Assembly: GCF_008327685.1 (NCBI RefSeq)
Contig: NZ_BDDE01000011.1
Coordinates: forward strand, 732,774 to 796,773
DNA: 64,000 nucleotides
DNA from: Actinomadura sp. K4S16
GTDB lineage: Bacteria; Actinomycetota; Actinomycetes; Streptosporangiales; Streptosporangiaceae
Reading direction: 5' to 3'
Shown: piece by piece, positions 33,997 through 43,066 of the stretch
How the letters are laid out: every line of letters begins with the position of its first letter
Position numbering within the stretch: position 1 is the stretch's first letter
Program-made: the position numbers and the translations under genes
Notes under the pieces: model-generated
The model's database searches: none
The model's input: the letters and a program-made list of their open reading frames with translations, nothing else
What the model was told of the DNA's origin: nothing

Positions 33997-34437
33997 TCAC
34001 GGCCCGACGAGTTCCTCCCAGCGCGGCACCCGCGGCTGCGACAGCAGCCGCAGGCCGGCCTCGGCGAGCGTCCGGTCGCCCTTGCGGTTGTTGCACCTCC
34101 CGCACGCCAGGACGGTGTTCTCCCAGGTGTCGCCGCCGCCGCGGGACTGCGGGTGGACGTGGTCGATCGTGTTGCCGCGCTTCCCGCAGTAGCAGCAGCG
34201 GCCGCCGTCGCGCAGGTAGACGCCCCGCTTGCTCCAGGGCGGCCGCCTGCCGTGCCTCCAGCGCATCGCGACGTAGCGGACGAGCCGCAGGACCCGCGGC
34301 ACCGGGAAGCGGCCGAAGGTGCGGCCCTCCTCGGCCTCCTCCACGACGGCCACCTCGCGCACCAGCATGCGGATGGCGTGCCGCAGATCCACCCTCTGCA
34401 TGGGCTCGTACGACGCGTTGAGGACGAGCACGTTCAC
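33997..34437 (-). CDS. HNH endonuclease
   Basis: 146 residues. N-terminal VLVLNASYEPMQRVDLRHAI, then the HNH zinc-finger fold: CCYCGKRGNTIDHVHPQSRG with the catalytic histidine, followed by NTVLACGRCNNRKGDRT carrying the asparagine and second CxxC. This is the common actinobacterial stand-alone HNH protein, usually chromosomal; its biological role is not settled. GTG start with GGGAGGTGA. It lies 25 bases downstream of tRNA-Asn on the same strand. Confidence 0.9.
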   Translation of the reverse strand: MNVLVLNASYEPMQRVDLRHAIRMLVREVAVVEEAEEGRTFGRFPVPRVLRLVRYVAMRWRHGRRPPWSKRGVYLRDGGRCCYCGKRGNTIDHVHPQSRGGGDTWENTVLACGRCNNRKGDRTLAEAGLRLLSQPRVPRWEELVGP

Positions 34438-34462
34438 CGTGTCACCTCCCTGGCCCGTGCCG

Positions 34463-34533
34463 CTCCCCCGTCAGGATTCGAACCTGGATATCCGCATTAA
34501 CAGTGCGGCGTTCTGCCGTTGAACTACAGGGGA
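34463..34533 (-). tRNA. tRNA-Asn (anticodon GTT)
   Basis: Minus-strand cloverleaf: acceptor TCCCCTG with CGGGGGA, D stem GTTC/GAAC, anticodon arm CCGCA-CTGTTAA-TGCGG with anticodon GTT, and T arm CAGG-TTCGAAT-CCTG. The discriminator is G and CCA is not encoded. The outer T-stem pair is a C-A mismatch. Positions are within a base or two. Confidence 0.95.
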
Positions 34534-34625
34534 ATGCTTCGGCAATTCTCCGCCTTCCGGGCATTTCCCGGAAGACCTCCTTGAGAATGCCCATCGGCGG
34601 GGCCCGGAGGCAACGTGTTTTCCGG

Positions 34626-35624
34626 TCAGGAACCGGTGGCGGGGAGGGCGGACACCGCGGCCTGGTACTCCAGGGACTCGCGCTCCAGGCGGAAGCCGAG
34701 CTCCTCGTTCACGGCGAGCATGTGGGCGTTGTCGCCGGAATTGTCTGTTTCGATTTCCCGCACCCCGGGGCACTCCTCCCCGAGCCAGCGCAGCATCGCG
34801 GCCTTCACCCAGATGCCGAGGCGCCGGCCGCGGTGCTCGGGCAGCACCGCCGTGTCATACTGCGCCGCGCGCCCGGCGCACCCCGCCGGCACCACGACCT
34901 CGGTGAACCCGGCGATGACGCCGCCGGACAGCGCCGCGACGGTGTACAGGTCGTCGCCGCGCTTGGCGACGATCTCGGCCATCTCGCGGACGCGGTGGGC
35001 GTCCCACGGCGACCCCTCGTACTCGGCGAAGTCCGCCATGGCGTGCTTGGCGCGGGCGAGGGCGTCGGCGTGCTCGTCCGGCACCGCGCCCTTCCAGCGC
35101 ACGAGCCGGTACCCGGCGGGCGCCTCCGCCAGCAGCCGCGCCACGCGCTCGGCGGGGACCTCGTCCAGCCGCAGCAGCATGCCGCGCAGGGTCAGGACGC
35201 ACTCGAAGCCGTGCGACTCCAGGAACGGGACGGCCGGGGTGCCCGCGAGGACCTGGGCGATCACGCTGGAGCGGCCGTCGGCGCGCAGGCCGGCCGCGGC
35301 CGCGGCGAGCAGGCGGCCGCCGAGCCCGCGCCGCCGGTGCTCGGGGCGGACCTGGATGTCGATCTCGCCGGGCCGGTCGGCGCCCGGCTCGCCGGGCAGC
35401 CGCAGCGCCGCCACCGCCACCAGGGCGCCGCCCGCCCCGGGACCGCCGGCGGCCGCCCACAGCCGCTGCCGCGAGCCGGCCTCCGCCCCGAGCAGCAGCC
35501 GCGCCGTCCGCTCCGGGTCGGGCGCGGGGTCGCCGGCCGGCTCGGCCGCGTGGACGGCGGCGAGCACCGAGTGCCACTCCCGGATCTGCGCGTCCGTCGG
35601 ATCCTCGAGCGCGATGACGTCCAT
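34626..35624 (-). CDS. Double-GNAT-domain acetyltransferase
   Basis: 332 residues with two GNAT folds. Domain 1 has the acetyl-CoA loop in VRPEHRRRGLGGRLLAAAAA near residue 100; domain 2 has VLPEHRGRRLGIWVKAAML near residue 260 and ends NSGDNAHMLAVNEELGF. Both loops keep the R/Q-x-x-G-x-G/A pattern, the second as RGRRLG. Tandem GNAT proteins include mycothiol synthase (MshD), but the diagnostic residues are not clear enough for that name. The ATG has no ribosome site and TACAAA lies 6 bases upstream, a likely leaderless start. Substrate unknown. Confidence 0.85.
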   Translation of the reverse strand: MDVIALEDPTDAQIREWHSVLAAVHAAEPAGDPAPDPERTARLLLGAEAGSRQRLWAAAGGPGAGGALVAVAALRLPGEPGADRPGEIDIQVRPEHRRRGLGGRLLAAAAAGLRADGRSSVIAQVLAGTPAVPFLESHGFECVLTLRGMLLRLDEVPAERVARLLAEAPAGYRLVRWKGAVPDEHADALARAKHAMADFAEYEGSPWDAHRVREMAEIVAKRGDDLYTVAALSGGVIAGFTEVVVPAGCAGRAAQYDTAVLPEHRGRRLGIWVKAAMLRWLGEECPGVREIETDNSGDNAHMLAVNEELGFRLERESLEYQAAVSALPATGS

Positions 35625-35630
35625 CCGACT

Positions 35631-35636
35631 TTTGTA
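35631..35636 (-). promoter_or_regulatory. Candidate -10 of the double-GNAT gene
   Basis: TACAAA on the minus strand, 6 bases before the ATG at 35624, with no ribosome-binding sequence between. Confidence 0.4.
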
Positions 35637-35703
35637 CCTGATCCCCGCCCGCCGCGACCGGGACCTGGCACAACCCATGGTTTCGGACGTACGGGAACCC
35701 GGC

Positions 35704-36690
35704 TCAGCGGTCTCGCGAGAACGCCTCCAGGATCCGCTCGGCGGCGAGCGCGGGCGTCAGCGCGCCGTCCGCGACCTCCCGCTCCAGGCCGGGTGCCAGC
35801 TCCCGGACGCCGGGATGCCCGCGCAGGTCGGACAGCAGGCGGTCGCGGACCAGCTCCCACGTCCAGCCGACCTGCTGGCGGCGGCGCCGGGCCTCGAGCT
35901 CCCCGGACTCGCGGAGCCGGTCCTGGTGCTCGACGAGCGCGCCCCACACCTCCTCCAGCCCGGTGCCCTCCTTGGCGCTGCACGTCAGGACCCGCGTGCT
36001 CCGGACGCGCTCGTCGCTGCGCAGCAGCCGCAGCGCGCCCGCCAGCTCGCGGGCGGCGCGCTCGGCCTCCCTCCGGTGCTCGCCGTCGGCCTTGTTCACG
36101 GCGATGACGTCGGCCAGCTCCAGCACGCCCTTCTTGATCCCCTGGAGCTGGTCGCCGGTGCGGGCGAGGGTGAGGAACAGGAAGGAGTCGACCATCTCGG
36201 CGACGGCCGTCTCGGACTGCCCGACGCCGACCGTCTCGACCAGGACGACGTCGTACCCGGCGGCCTCCATGACCACCATCGCCTCGCGGGTGGCCTTCGC
36301 GACGCCGCCGAGCGTCCCCGCGGTGGGCGAGGGCCGGATGAACGCGCCCGGGTCGGTGGCGAGGCGCTGCATGCGGGTCTTGTCGCCGAGGATGCTGCCG
36401 CCCGTCCGTGTGGAGGACGGGTCCACCGCGAGGACCGCGACCTTGTGCCCCTCCCCCGTCAGCCGGGTGCCGAGCGCGTCGATGAACGTGGACTTGCCGA
36501 CCCCGGGCACGCCGGTGATCCCGACGCGGCGGGCGCTCCCGGCGTGCGGGGTCAGCTCGACCAGCAGCTTCTGCGCCAGCTCCCGATGGTCCGGGCGGGC
36601 CGACTCCACGAGCGTGATCGCCCGCGCGATCCACGCCCGCGACCCGTCCCGCACCCCGGCCGCGTAGTCGTCGACGCCCGGCGCGCTCAC
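35704..36690 (-). CDS. meaB: Methylmalonyl-CoA mutase-associated GTPase MeaB
   Basis: 328 residues, G3E-family P-loop GTPase. Walker A GVPGVGKST near residue 60, DPSSTRTGGSILGDKTRM, switch region VETVGVGQSE and the guanine-specificity motif NKAD. It guards and reloads the adenosylcobalamin cofactor of methylmalonyl-CoA mutase. GTG start with GGAAGGAGC. Third gene of the operon, 56 bases after mutB. Often annotated ArgK or LAO/AO transport ATPase by older convention. Confidence 0.95.
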   Translation of the reverse strand: MSAPGVDDYAAGVRDGSRAWIARAITLVESARPDHRELAQKLLVELTPHAGSARRVGITGVPGVGKSTFIDALGTRLTGEGHKVAVLAVDPSSTRTGGSILGDKTRMQRLATDPGAFIRPSPTAGTLGGVAKATREAMVVMEAAGYDVVLVETVGVGQSETAVAEMVDSFLFLTLARTGDQLQGIKKGVLELADVIAVNKADGEHRREAERAARELAGALRLLRSDERVRSTRVLTCSAKEGTGLEEVWGALVEHQDRLRESGELEARRRRQQVGWTWELVRDRLLSDLRGHPGVRELAPGLEREVADGALTPALAAERILEAFSRDR

Positions 36691-36746
36691 CGTGCTCCTT
36701 CCGGTTCCGCCTGGTGCTCCACGGCGCCGTCTCCGCCCGGCACTCC

Positions 36747-38969
36747 TCAGGCGCTCTCTGGCGCGGCGTGGCCGAGCCGCTCGGTGAGCTCCTCCAGCAG
36801 GCCGGCCGCCGCGTCCGCGAGGACGGTGCCGGGCGGGAAGATCGCCGAGGCGCCGGCCGCGCGCAGCTCGTCGAAGTCCCCGGGCGGGATGACCCCGCCG
36901 ACGACGATCATGATGTCGTCGCGGCCCAGCGCGGCCAGCTCCTCGCGCAGCGCGGGGACCAGCGTCAGGTGGCCGGCGGCGAGCGAGTTGACGCCGACGA
37001 TGTGCACGTCGGCCTCGACGGCCTGCAGGGCCACCTCGGCGGGGGTCTGGAACAGCGGGCCCACGTCGACGTCGAAGCCGAGGTCGGCGAACCCGGTCGC
37101 GATCACCTTCTGCCCGCGGTCGTGGCCGTCCTGCCCCATCTTGGCCACGAGGATGCGGGGCCGGCGGCCCTCGGCCTCCTCGAACGCGGCGGTCGCGGCC
37201 CGCGCCCGCTCGATGCCCGTCACCTGGCCCGCCTCCTCCCGGTACACACCGGAGATCGTACGGATCTGCGCCGCGTGACGCCCGTAGGCCTTCTCCAGTG
37301 CGTCGGAGATCTCGCCGACGGTCGCCTTGGCCCGGGCGGCGTCGATGGCGAGCGCGAGCAGGTTGTGCCCCAGGTCGTTCGGGCGGGTGCCGTTCTCGGC
37401 GGCCTCGGCGGCGCGGGTGAGCGCGTCCAGCGCGGCCCGCGTCGCGGTCTCGTCGCGCTCCTCGCGCAGCCGGCGCAGCTTGTCGATCTGCTGGGCGCGG
37501 ACGGAGGCGTTGTCGACCTTGAGGACCTCGATCTCCTGCTCGGTGTCGGGGCGGTACTTGTTGACGCCGATGACCGGCTGCCGCCCCGAGTCGATGCGGG
37601 CCTGGGTGCGGGCGGCGGCCTCCTCGATGCGCAGCTTGGGCAGCCCCTCGTCGATCGCCTTCGCCATGCCTCCGGCCTGCTCGACCTCGGTGATGTGGCC
37701 CCAGGCGCGGCGGGCTAGGTCGTAGGTGAGCCGCTCGACGTAGGCGCTGCCGCCCCAGGGGTCGATCGTGCGGGTCGTCCCGGACTCCTGCTGCAGGAGC
37801 AGTTGGGTGTTGCGGGCGATGCGGGCCGAGAAGTCGGTCGGCAGCGCGAGCGCCTCGTCCAGCGCGTTGGTGTGCAGCGACTGGGTGTGGCCCTGCGTGG
37901 CGGCCATGGCCTCGATGCAGGTGCGGGCGACGTTGTTGAACACGTCCTGCGCGGTCAGCGACCAGCCGGACGTCTGCGAGTGGGTCCGCAGCGACAGCGA
38001 CTTCGGGTTCCGCGGCTCGAACGTCTTCACCAGCCGCGCCCAGAGCAGCCGCGCGGCGCGGAGCTTGGCGACCTCCATGAAGAAGTTCATCCCGATCGCC
38101 CAGAAGAAGGACAGGCGGGGCGCGAACGCGTCGATGTCGAGGCCCGCCTCGCGTCCGGCGCGGATGTACTCGACGCCGTCGGCGAGCGTGTAGGCGAGCT
38201 CCAGGTCGGCGGTGGCCCCGGCCTCCTGGATGTGGTAGCCGGAGATCGAGATGGAGTTGTACTTCGGCATCCGCTGCGAGGTGAACGCGAAGATGTCGGA
38301 GATGATCCGCATGGACGGCTGCGGCGGGTAGATGTAGGTGTTGCGGACCATGAACTCCTTGAGGATGTCGTTCTGGATGGTCCCCGCCAGCGCCTCCGGC
38401 TTCACCCCCTGCTCCTCCGCGGCGGCGATGTAGAGCGCGAGGACGGGCAGGACGGCGCCGTTCATGGTCATCGACACGCTCATCCGGTCCAGCGGGATGC
38501 CGTCGAAGAGCTGCCGCATGTCGTAGATGGAGTCGATCGCGACCCCGGCCATGCCCACGTCGCCGGACACGCGCGGGTGGTCGGAGTCGTAGCCGCGGTG
38601 CGTGGCCAGGTCGAAGGCCACCGACAGGCCCTTCTGCCCGGCCGCGAGGTTGCGGCGGTAGAACGCGTTGGACTCCTCGGCTGTGGAGAAGCCGGCGTAC
38701 TGCCGGATCGTCCACGGCTGGGTGGCGTACATCGCCGGGTAGGGGCCGCGCAGGAACGGCGCGATGCCCGGATAGGTGCCGAGGAAGTCGAGCCCGGCCA
38801 GGTCGTCGCCGGTGTAGAGGGGCCTGACGCCGATGCCCTCCGGGGTGTCCCAGGTCTGCGCCTCGGGGGCGGCGCCGGTGGCGCCCTCGACCGCGGCGCG
38901 CCACCGCTTGGCGGCCTCGTCGGCGGGGGGCGCGGTCCCGAGCTCGACCTCGGTGAAGTCGGGGATCAT
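36747..38969 (-). CDS. mutB: Methylmalonyl-CoA mutase, large subunit
   Basis: 740 residues. TIM-barrel domain with [20 protein letters not shown] and [17 protein letters not shown], and a C-terminal cobalamin-binding domain with the lower-axial ligand motif DGHDRG in [19 protein letters not shown]. Interconverts L-methylmalonyl-CoA and succinyl-CoA, linking propionyl-CoA, odd-chain fatty acids and branched amino acids to the citric acid cycle. ATG overlaps the mutA stop (4 bases), indicating coupled synthesis of the heterodimer. Confidence 0.97.
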   Translation of the reverse strand: MIPDFTEVELGTAPPADEAAKRWRAAVEGATGAAPEAQTWDTPEGIGVRPLYTGDDLAGLDFLGTYPGIAPFLRGPYPAMYATQPWTIRQYAGFSTAEESNAFYRRNLAAGQKGLSVAFDLATHRGYDSDHPRVSGDVGMAGVAIDSIYDMRQLFDGIPLDRMSVSMTMNGAVLPVLALYIAAAEEQGVKPEALAGTIQNDILKEFMVRNTYIYPPQPSMRIISDIFAFTSQRMPKYNSISISGYHIQEAGATADLELAYTLADGVEYIRAGREAGLDIDAFAPRLSFFWAIGMNFFMEVAKLRAARLLWARLVKTFEPRNPKSLSLRTHSQTSGWSLTAQDVFNNVARTCIEAMAATQGHTQSLHTNALDEALALPTDFSARIARNTQLLLQQESGTTRTIDPWGGSAYVERLTYDLARRAWGHITEVEQAGGMAKAIDEGLPKLRIEEAAARTQARIDSGRQPVIGVNKYRPDTEQEIEVLKVDNASVRAQQIDKLRRLREERDETATRAALDALTRAAEAAENGTRPNDLGHNLLALAIDAARAKATVGEISDALEKAYGRHAAQIRTISGVYREEAGQVTGIERARAATAAFEEAEGRRPRILVAKMGQDGHDRGQKVIATGFADLGFDVDVGPLFQTPAEVALQAVEADVHIVGVNSLAAGHLTLVPALREELAALGRDDIMIVVGGVIPPGDFDELRAAGASAIFPPGTVLADAAAGLLEELTERLGHAAPESA

Positions 38970-40789
38970 TCGTTCACTCCCAGATCGTGGAGGGTGGTCT
39001 CCAGCACCTCGATCGCGTCGCACCCGGCGTACACGCGGGCGTCGACCCCCTCGTAGGTTCCCTTACCCGCCAGCCAGACCTTCACCGCGCCCGCGGCGCG
39101 CAGGATCCGCGCGGCCTCCGCGGCCTGCTCCCCGTACAGGGCGTCGCTGGAGCAGAGGCAGGCGACGGCGGCGCCGGACGCCCCGAACTCCTCGGGGGCG
39201 CCCGCGACCGTCTCGATCCCGCCCGCCTGGAAGAGGTTCGCGGCGAACGACGCGCGCGCCGTGTGGACGGCGATCGGCCCGAGCGTCGCCAGGAAGACCT
39301 TCGGGCGGGCGCCGGTGGCCCGCGCGTGGGCGTCGGAGCGGTCGCGCAGCGCCTCGAAGTCCTGCGCGTAGGCGACGACCGGGAGGCCGCCGCCGGGCGC
39401 CGGCGGCGCGGGGTCGCGCGGGGGAAGGGTCTCGCTCAGGTTCGGGAACTCGCTGACGCCGGTGAGCGGCGCCTTGCGCCGGGCGATGTCCTTCCGGCGC
39501 CGCTCCCAGGTGGCGGCGAGGCGGCGGGCGACCAGGCCCGAGTCGAGCGCGGCGGCCAGTCCACCGGCCTTCTCGATCTCGGTGAACCAGGTCCAGGCCG
39601 CCTGGGCGATCCCCTCGGTGAGGCTCTCGGCGTACCAGGAGCCGCCCGCCGGGTCGACGACGCGGGCGAGGCTCGACTCCTCCAGCAGCAGCGTCTGGGT
39701 GTTGCGGGCGATGCGGCGGGCGAAGCCGTCCGGCAGGCCGAGGCGGGCGTCGAACGGCTGGACGGTGACCGCGTCCGCGCCGCCGACCCCGGCGGCGAAC
39801 GCCGCGACGGTGGTGCGCAGCATGTTCACCCACGGGTCGCGCCGGGTCATCATCGCCGACGAGGTGACCGCGTGGACGCGCGCGGCGGCGCCCTCGGCGG
39901 CGCCGCTGACCTCCGCGACCCGCGCCCACAGGCGGCGCGCCGCGCGGAGCTTGGCGATCGAGGCGAACTGGTCGGCGTTGACGGCGAGGCGGAACTCGAT
40001 CTGCCCGAACGCCTCGTCCACGCTCAGCCCGGCGCCGGTCAGGGCGCGCAGGTACGCGACGCCGGCCGCCACGGCGGCGCCGAGCTCCTCGGCGTCACCG
40101 CCGCCCGCGTCGTGGTACGGGGTCCCGTCGGCGACGACCGCGCGCAGCTTCGGGAAGTCGCGGACGCAGCGCGCGGCGAGCCCGGCGGCCTCGTCCAGCG
40201 ATCCGGCCGTCCCGGTGCGCGCCGCGAGGCCGAGCGGGTCGGCGCCGAGGTTGCCGGCGGCTTCGGCCGCGTTCCCCCGCTCGGTGACCAGCGACAGGAA
40301 CGCCTCCGCGGCCTCGCCCGCCGCCGCGCCCGCGTCCAGCACGACGGGCGCCAGGTCGAGCAGGACGCCCCGCAGCGCCTCGGGGAGCGCGGACACGGGC
40401 ATGCCGCCTTCGCCGAGCCGCAGCCAGAGCGAGGTGGCGCCGTTCTCCAGGTCGGCGAGCACCGCGTCCCGGACGACGGCCGGGTCGGGGTGGGCGTGCA
40501 GCTGCCGGACGTCCCATCCCGCGATGCCCTCCCCGTCGGGGCGCACCTCGCGCACGTAGGGCGCCAGTCCGGGACGTCCCGGCGGCGCGTCGTCGCGCGT
40601 GTAGAGCGCGGCGATCGGCACTCCGTCGTACGACTCGCGGGTCAGCAGACCCTCAATCTCGTCGAGGGGGGTGTCCTCGCCCGCCGCGCCGGACTTGCGC
40701 AGCACCCCCTTCACCATCTCCCGCCACCGGTCGCGGTCGGCCGTGGGGAAGGCGGCGGCCAGTTCGAGTTCCTCAGGCGGCACCGTCAT
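38966..40789 (-). CDS. mutA: Methylmalonyl-CoA mutase, small subunit
   Basis: 607 residues, related to the large subunit but without the cobalamin histidine: the corresponding loop reads [20 protein letters not shown] instead of the DxHxxG form. Barrel-domain relics such as [20 protein letters not shown] and [20 protein letters not shown] match the family. Structural partner of MutB. First gene of the operon; ATG at 40789 has only a weak ribosome site. Confidence 0.93.
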   Translation of the reverse strand: MTVPPEELELAAAFPTADRDRWREMVKGVLRKSGAAGEDTPLDEIEGLLTRESYDGVPIAALYTRDDAPPGRPGLAPYVREVRPDGEGIAGWDVRQLHAHPDPAVVRDAVLADLENGATSLWLRLGEGGMPVSALPEALRGVLLDLAPVVLDAGAAAGEAAEAFLSLVTERGNAAEAAGNLGADPLGLAARTGTAGSLDEAAGLAARCVRDFPKLRAVVADGTPYHDAGGGDAEELGAAVAAGVAYLRALTGAGLSVDEAFGQIEFRLAVNADQFASIAKLRAARRLWARVAEVSGAAEGAAARVHAVTSSAMMTRRDPWVNMLRTTVAAFAAGVGGADAVTVQPFDARLGLPDGFARRIARNTQTLLLEESSLARVVDPAGGSWYAESLTEGIAQAAWTWFTEIEKAGGLAAALDSGLVARRLAATWERRRKDIARRKAPLTGVSEFPNLSETLPPRDPAPPAPGGGLPVVAYAQDFEALRDRSDAHARATGARPKVFLATLGPIAVHTARASFAANLFQAGGIETVAGAPEEFGASGAAVACLCSSDALYGEQAAEAARILRAAGAVKVWLAGKGTYEGVDARVYAGCDAIEVLETTLHDLGVNE

Positions 40790-40830
40790 GCCTGGATCGT
40801 AGGCGAGCGGCCGAATCCGGCTCGAAACCG

Positions 40831-40856
40831 GGTCCCGCTGACCAGTACGCGGGACC
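40831..40856. promoter_or_regulatory. Inverted repeat upstream of mutA
   Basis: GGTCCCGC, 10-base spacer, GCGGGACC, 42 bases upstream of the mutA start in the divergent region. Could be an operator or a hairpin in the leader; no neighbour regulator. Confidence 0.35.
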
Positions 40857-41013
40857 GGGGCGCGGCCGGAGTCCCCGCGCGCCCGGGCCGGCGGTGCCCG
40901 CCGCCCGCCCCGGCGATCTCCGGGTACCCCGAAAGGCCCTGTGGCGAGGGGCGTTGCTAGAGTTCGGCGTCGTAGACCCCAACCCCCGAACCATGCAGAG
41001 GGAAGACGAACGC

Positions 41014-41223
41014 ATGTCGACTGGCAGCCACGCCGGGCGCCCCAGGTCCTGGGTCGCCGTGGCCATCATCTTCGTCGGTTTCGCCATCGGCGGCGTCGGC
41101 ATCACGCTGGGCCCCGACTGGGTCGTGTTCGGGGTCGGCGCCGCGGTGACCGTGATCGGCGGCATCATCGCGCTGGCCGTCGACATCATGACCGACGTCG
41201 TCGTCGACGAGCCCCGGCAGTAG
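41014..41223 (+). CDS. Two-helix membrane protein of the HGxxPAAW type
   Basis: 69 residues. Begins MSTGSHAGRPRSWVAVAIIF, which I match to the small actinobacterial family named for HGxxPAAW; the motif is degenerate here (HAGRPRSW). Two hydrophobic segments follow (WVAVAIIFVGFAIGGVGITL and VVFGVGAAVTVIGGIIALAV). GGGAAGACG is upstream; an alternative ATG is at 40993. Function unknown in the whole family. The next tiny gene starts 2 bases later. Confidence 0.75.
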   Translation: MSTGSHAGRPRSWVAVAIIFVGFAIGGVGITLGPDWVVFGVGAAVTVIGGIIALAVDIMTDVVVDEPRQ

Positions 41224-41225
41224 CG

Positions 41226-41408
41226 GTGTTCGGCCGGCCGCCCATCGAGGAGCGGATCGCCGCGCGGCAGCGCGAACGCGGTCCGCTCAAGCCGGGGTCC
41301 GTCTTCCCCCACGGCCCCGCCAAGATGCTGTTCTTCTTCGGCATCGGCGTGGTCGTCGTCACGCACCTCATCGCGCTGTCGATGTACTTCGTGGACCCCG
41401 GCCCCTGA
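41226..41408 (+). CDS. Small one-helix membrane protein
   Basis: 60 residues, GTG start 2 bases after the previous stop, so translation is probably coupled. A charged N-terminal half (EERIAARQRERGPLKPGSVF) is followed by one membrane helix (KMLFFFGIGVVVVTHLIALS). The topology would place the charged part in the cytoplasm. No recognised family. Confidence 0.65.
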   Translation: MFGRPPIEERIAARQRERGPLKPGSVFPHGPAKMLFFFGIGVVVVTHLIALSMYFVDPGP

Positions 41409-41447
41409 CGGCGCCGGGAGCCCGCGCGGCATGCGCCGGGGCCCGTC

Positions 41448-41576
41448 TCAGCGGCCGCGATCCGAGCCGTTGGGCGGGCCCTTCCGCTTGTCGCCGAGGT
41501 AGAACAGCCCGACCATGAGGAACACCGCGACGGCGGCCAGGATGACGAGCACGCCGATCGGAGTCGACCCGTACAC
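41448..41576 (-). CDS. Very small single-helix membrane protein
   Basis: 42 residues: GTG start, membrane helix in PIGVLVILAAVAVFLMVGLF, then a basic tail LGDKRKGPPNGSDRGR. It is easily missed but has GGGGAGGTGAGG 7 bases before the GTG, and its composition is that of a real protein. Convergent with the two tiny membrane genes. Confidence 0.65.
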   Translation of the reverse strand: MYGSTPIGVLVILAAVAVFLMVGLFYLGDKRKGPPNGSDRGR

Positions 41577-41764
41577 CGGACCTCACCTCCCCTTCCCTCG
41601 CTGCGCCTGACCGCACCATGCCCGCTCAGCGCCGGGTCAAAATAGGGCCAAGAGTCCCTTTTCCCCCTATTCCGGACCGTCCGGCAGGTGCGGACGCCGC
41701 GGCGGCGACGTACTTTCGAGGGGACCGTGGCCGCCTGCGTCGCCCCCGAGCCCGAGGTGGTGGG

Positions 41765-42853
41765 ATGGCCCTGCGATTCGGAATCGAGGAAGAGTACTTC
41801 GTCGTCGATCCCGTCTCCCGTGAGGTCGCCCCGCGCGCCCCGGCGGTGGTGCGCCGGGCGGAGCCGGCGCTCGGCGAGCGCACCTCCACGGAACTGGTCG
41901 CCTACCTCGCCGAGGCCAAGACCTCGCCGTGCGACGACCTGGACAAGCTGGACGAGCAGATCCGCTCGATGCGGGCGGTGATGGCCGCCGCCGCGGCGGC
42001 CGAGGGCGTCCGGCTCGCCGCGACCGGGACGCCCGTGCTGGGCGACCTCGTGCCCGCCCCCATCGGCCGCGGCGCCCGCTACGCCGAGAGCCTCGCCGTC
42101 TACCGGGGCCTGGACGACGAGCAGAGCATCTGCTCGTGCCACGTCCACGTCGAGATGCCGGACCGCGAGCGCGCCGTCCAGGTCAGCAACCACCTGCGCC
42201 CCTGGCTGCCGACGCTGCTGGCCCTCACGGCGAACTCCCCCTACTGGGCCGGGCGCGACACCGGCCACGCCTGCTGGCGGGCGCTGGCCTGGGCGCGGTG
42301 GCCGGTGGCGGGACCGCCGCCCTACCTCGCGTCCGCCGGCCACTACGACGACCTCGTCGGGACGCTGCTGGAGTGCGGCGCCCTGATGGACACCGGGACC
42401 ATCTTCTGGGACGTCCGGCCGTCGGCGCGGCTGCCCACGCTCGAGGTGCGGCTCGCGGACGTCGCCTCGACCGCCGACGAGGCGGCGGTGTTCGCCGCGC
42501 TGGTCCGGGCGCTGGTACAGGTGTCGTCCGACGCGGTGGACGCCGGCGAGCGGGCTCCCGACCCGCCCCAGGAGATGCTGCGCGCGGCCTACTGGCTGGC
42601 GGCGCGGCACGGGCTCGCCGGGCGGGGCGTGGACGTGCGCACGGGCCGCCCCGCGGACTTCGGCGCGCTGGCCGGCGACCTGCTGGCGCACGTGCTGCCC
42701 GCGCTGCGATCCGCCGGGGACCTCGACGCCGTCGCCCGCGGCCTCCGGCGCCTCGCCGCGGACGGGACCGGCGCGGAACGGCAGCGCCGCGCGTACCGCA
42801 GGCGCGGCCGGCTGACCGACGTGGTCGACGCCGTCCTGCTGCGCGACCGCTGA
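41765..42853 (+). CDS. YbdK-type glutamate-cysteine ligase-like (carboxylate-amine ligase)
   Basis: 362 residues, GCS2/YbdK family. Nucleotide and metal residues in FGIEEEYFVVDP, the CHVHVEMPD segment, NSPYWAGRDTGHACWRALAW and WDVRPSARLPTLEVRLADV are all present. Family members make weak gamma-glutamyl-amide bonds; the physiological product in most actinobacteria is not known. GAGGTGGG lies directly before the ATG. The neighbour downstream is a sensory protein with no obvious link. Confidence 0.88.
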   Translation: MALRFGIEEEYFVVDPVSREVAPRAPAVVRRAEPALGERTSTELVAYLAEAKTSPCDDLDKLDEQIRSMRAVMAAAAAAEGVRLAATGTPVLGDLVPAPIGRGARYAESLAVYRGLDDEQSICSCHVHVEMPDRERAVQVSNHLRPWLPTLLALTANSPYWAGRDTGHACWRALAWARWPVAGPPPYLASAGHYDDLVGTLLECGALMDTGTIFWDVRPSARLPTLEVRLADVASTADEAAVFAALVRALVQVSSDAVDAGERAPDPPQEMLRAAYWLAARHGLAGRGVDVRTGRPADFGALAGDLLAHVLPALRSAGDLDAVARGLRRLAADGTGAERQRRAYRRRGRLTDVVDAVLLRDR

Positions 42854-43066
42854 CCCCGTCCCGCAGAGCGGGCGGTGACGGCCCCGAACGCGATTGGTCC
42901 GGAATTCGTCTGTTTTCGAGGTCCACTTCGCGGGTACCGCCGATTCGGACCAAGGATTCGGCTGACCTCGGGGGACGTCCGCATGACCCTGCTCGCACGG
43001 CTTCCCGCCAGCGCGTACCCTCGATCGGATGCACGCGACGGCAGGACCATACGGAGCGACCCCGCG

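Noticed and set aside
42894..42953. TTGGTCCG and CGGACCAA separated by 44 bases before the MEDS gene
   Set aside because: Arms of only 8 bases at this distance are expected by chance in a window of this size; no further support.
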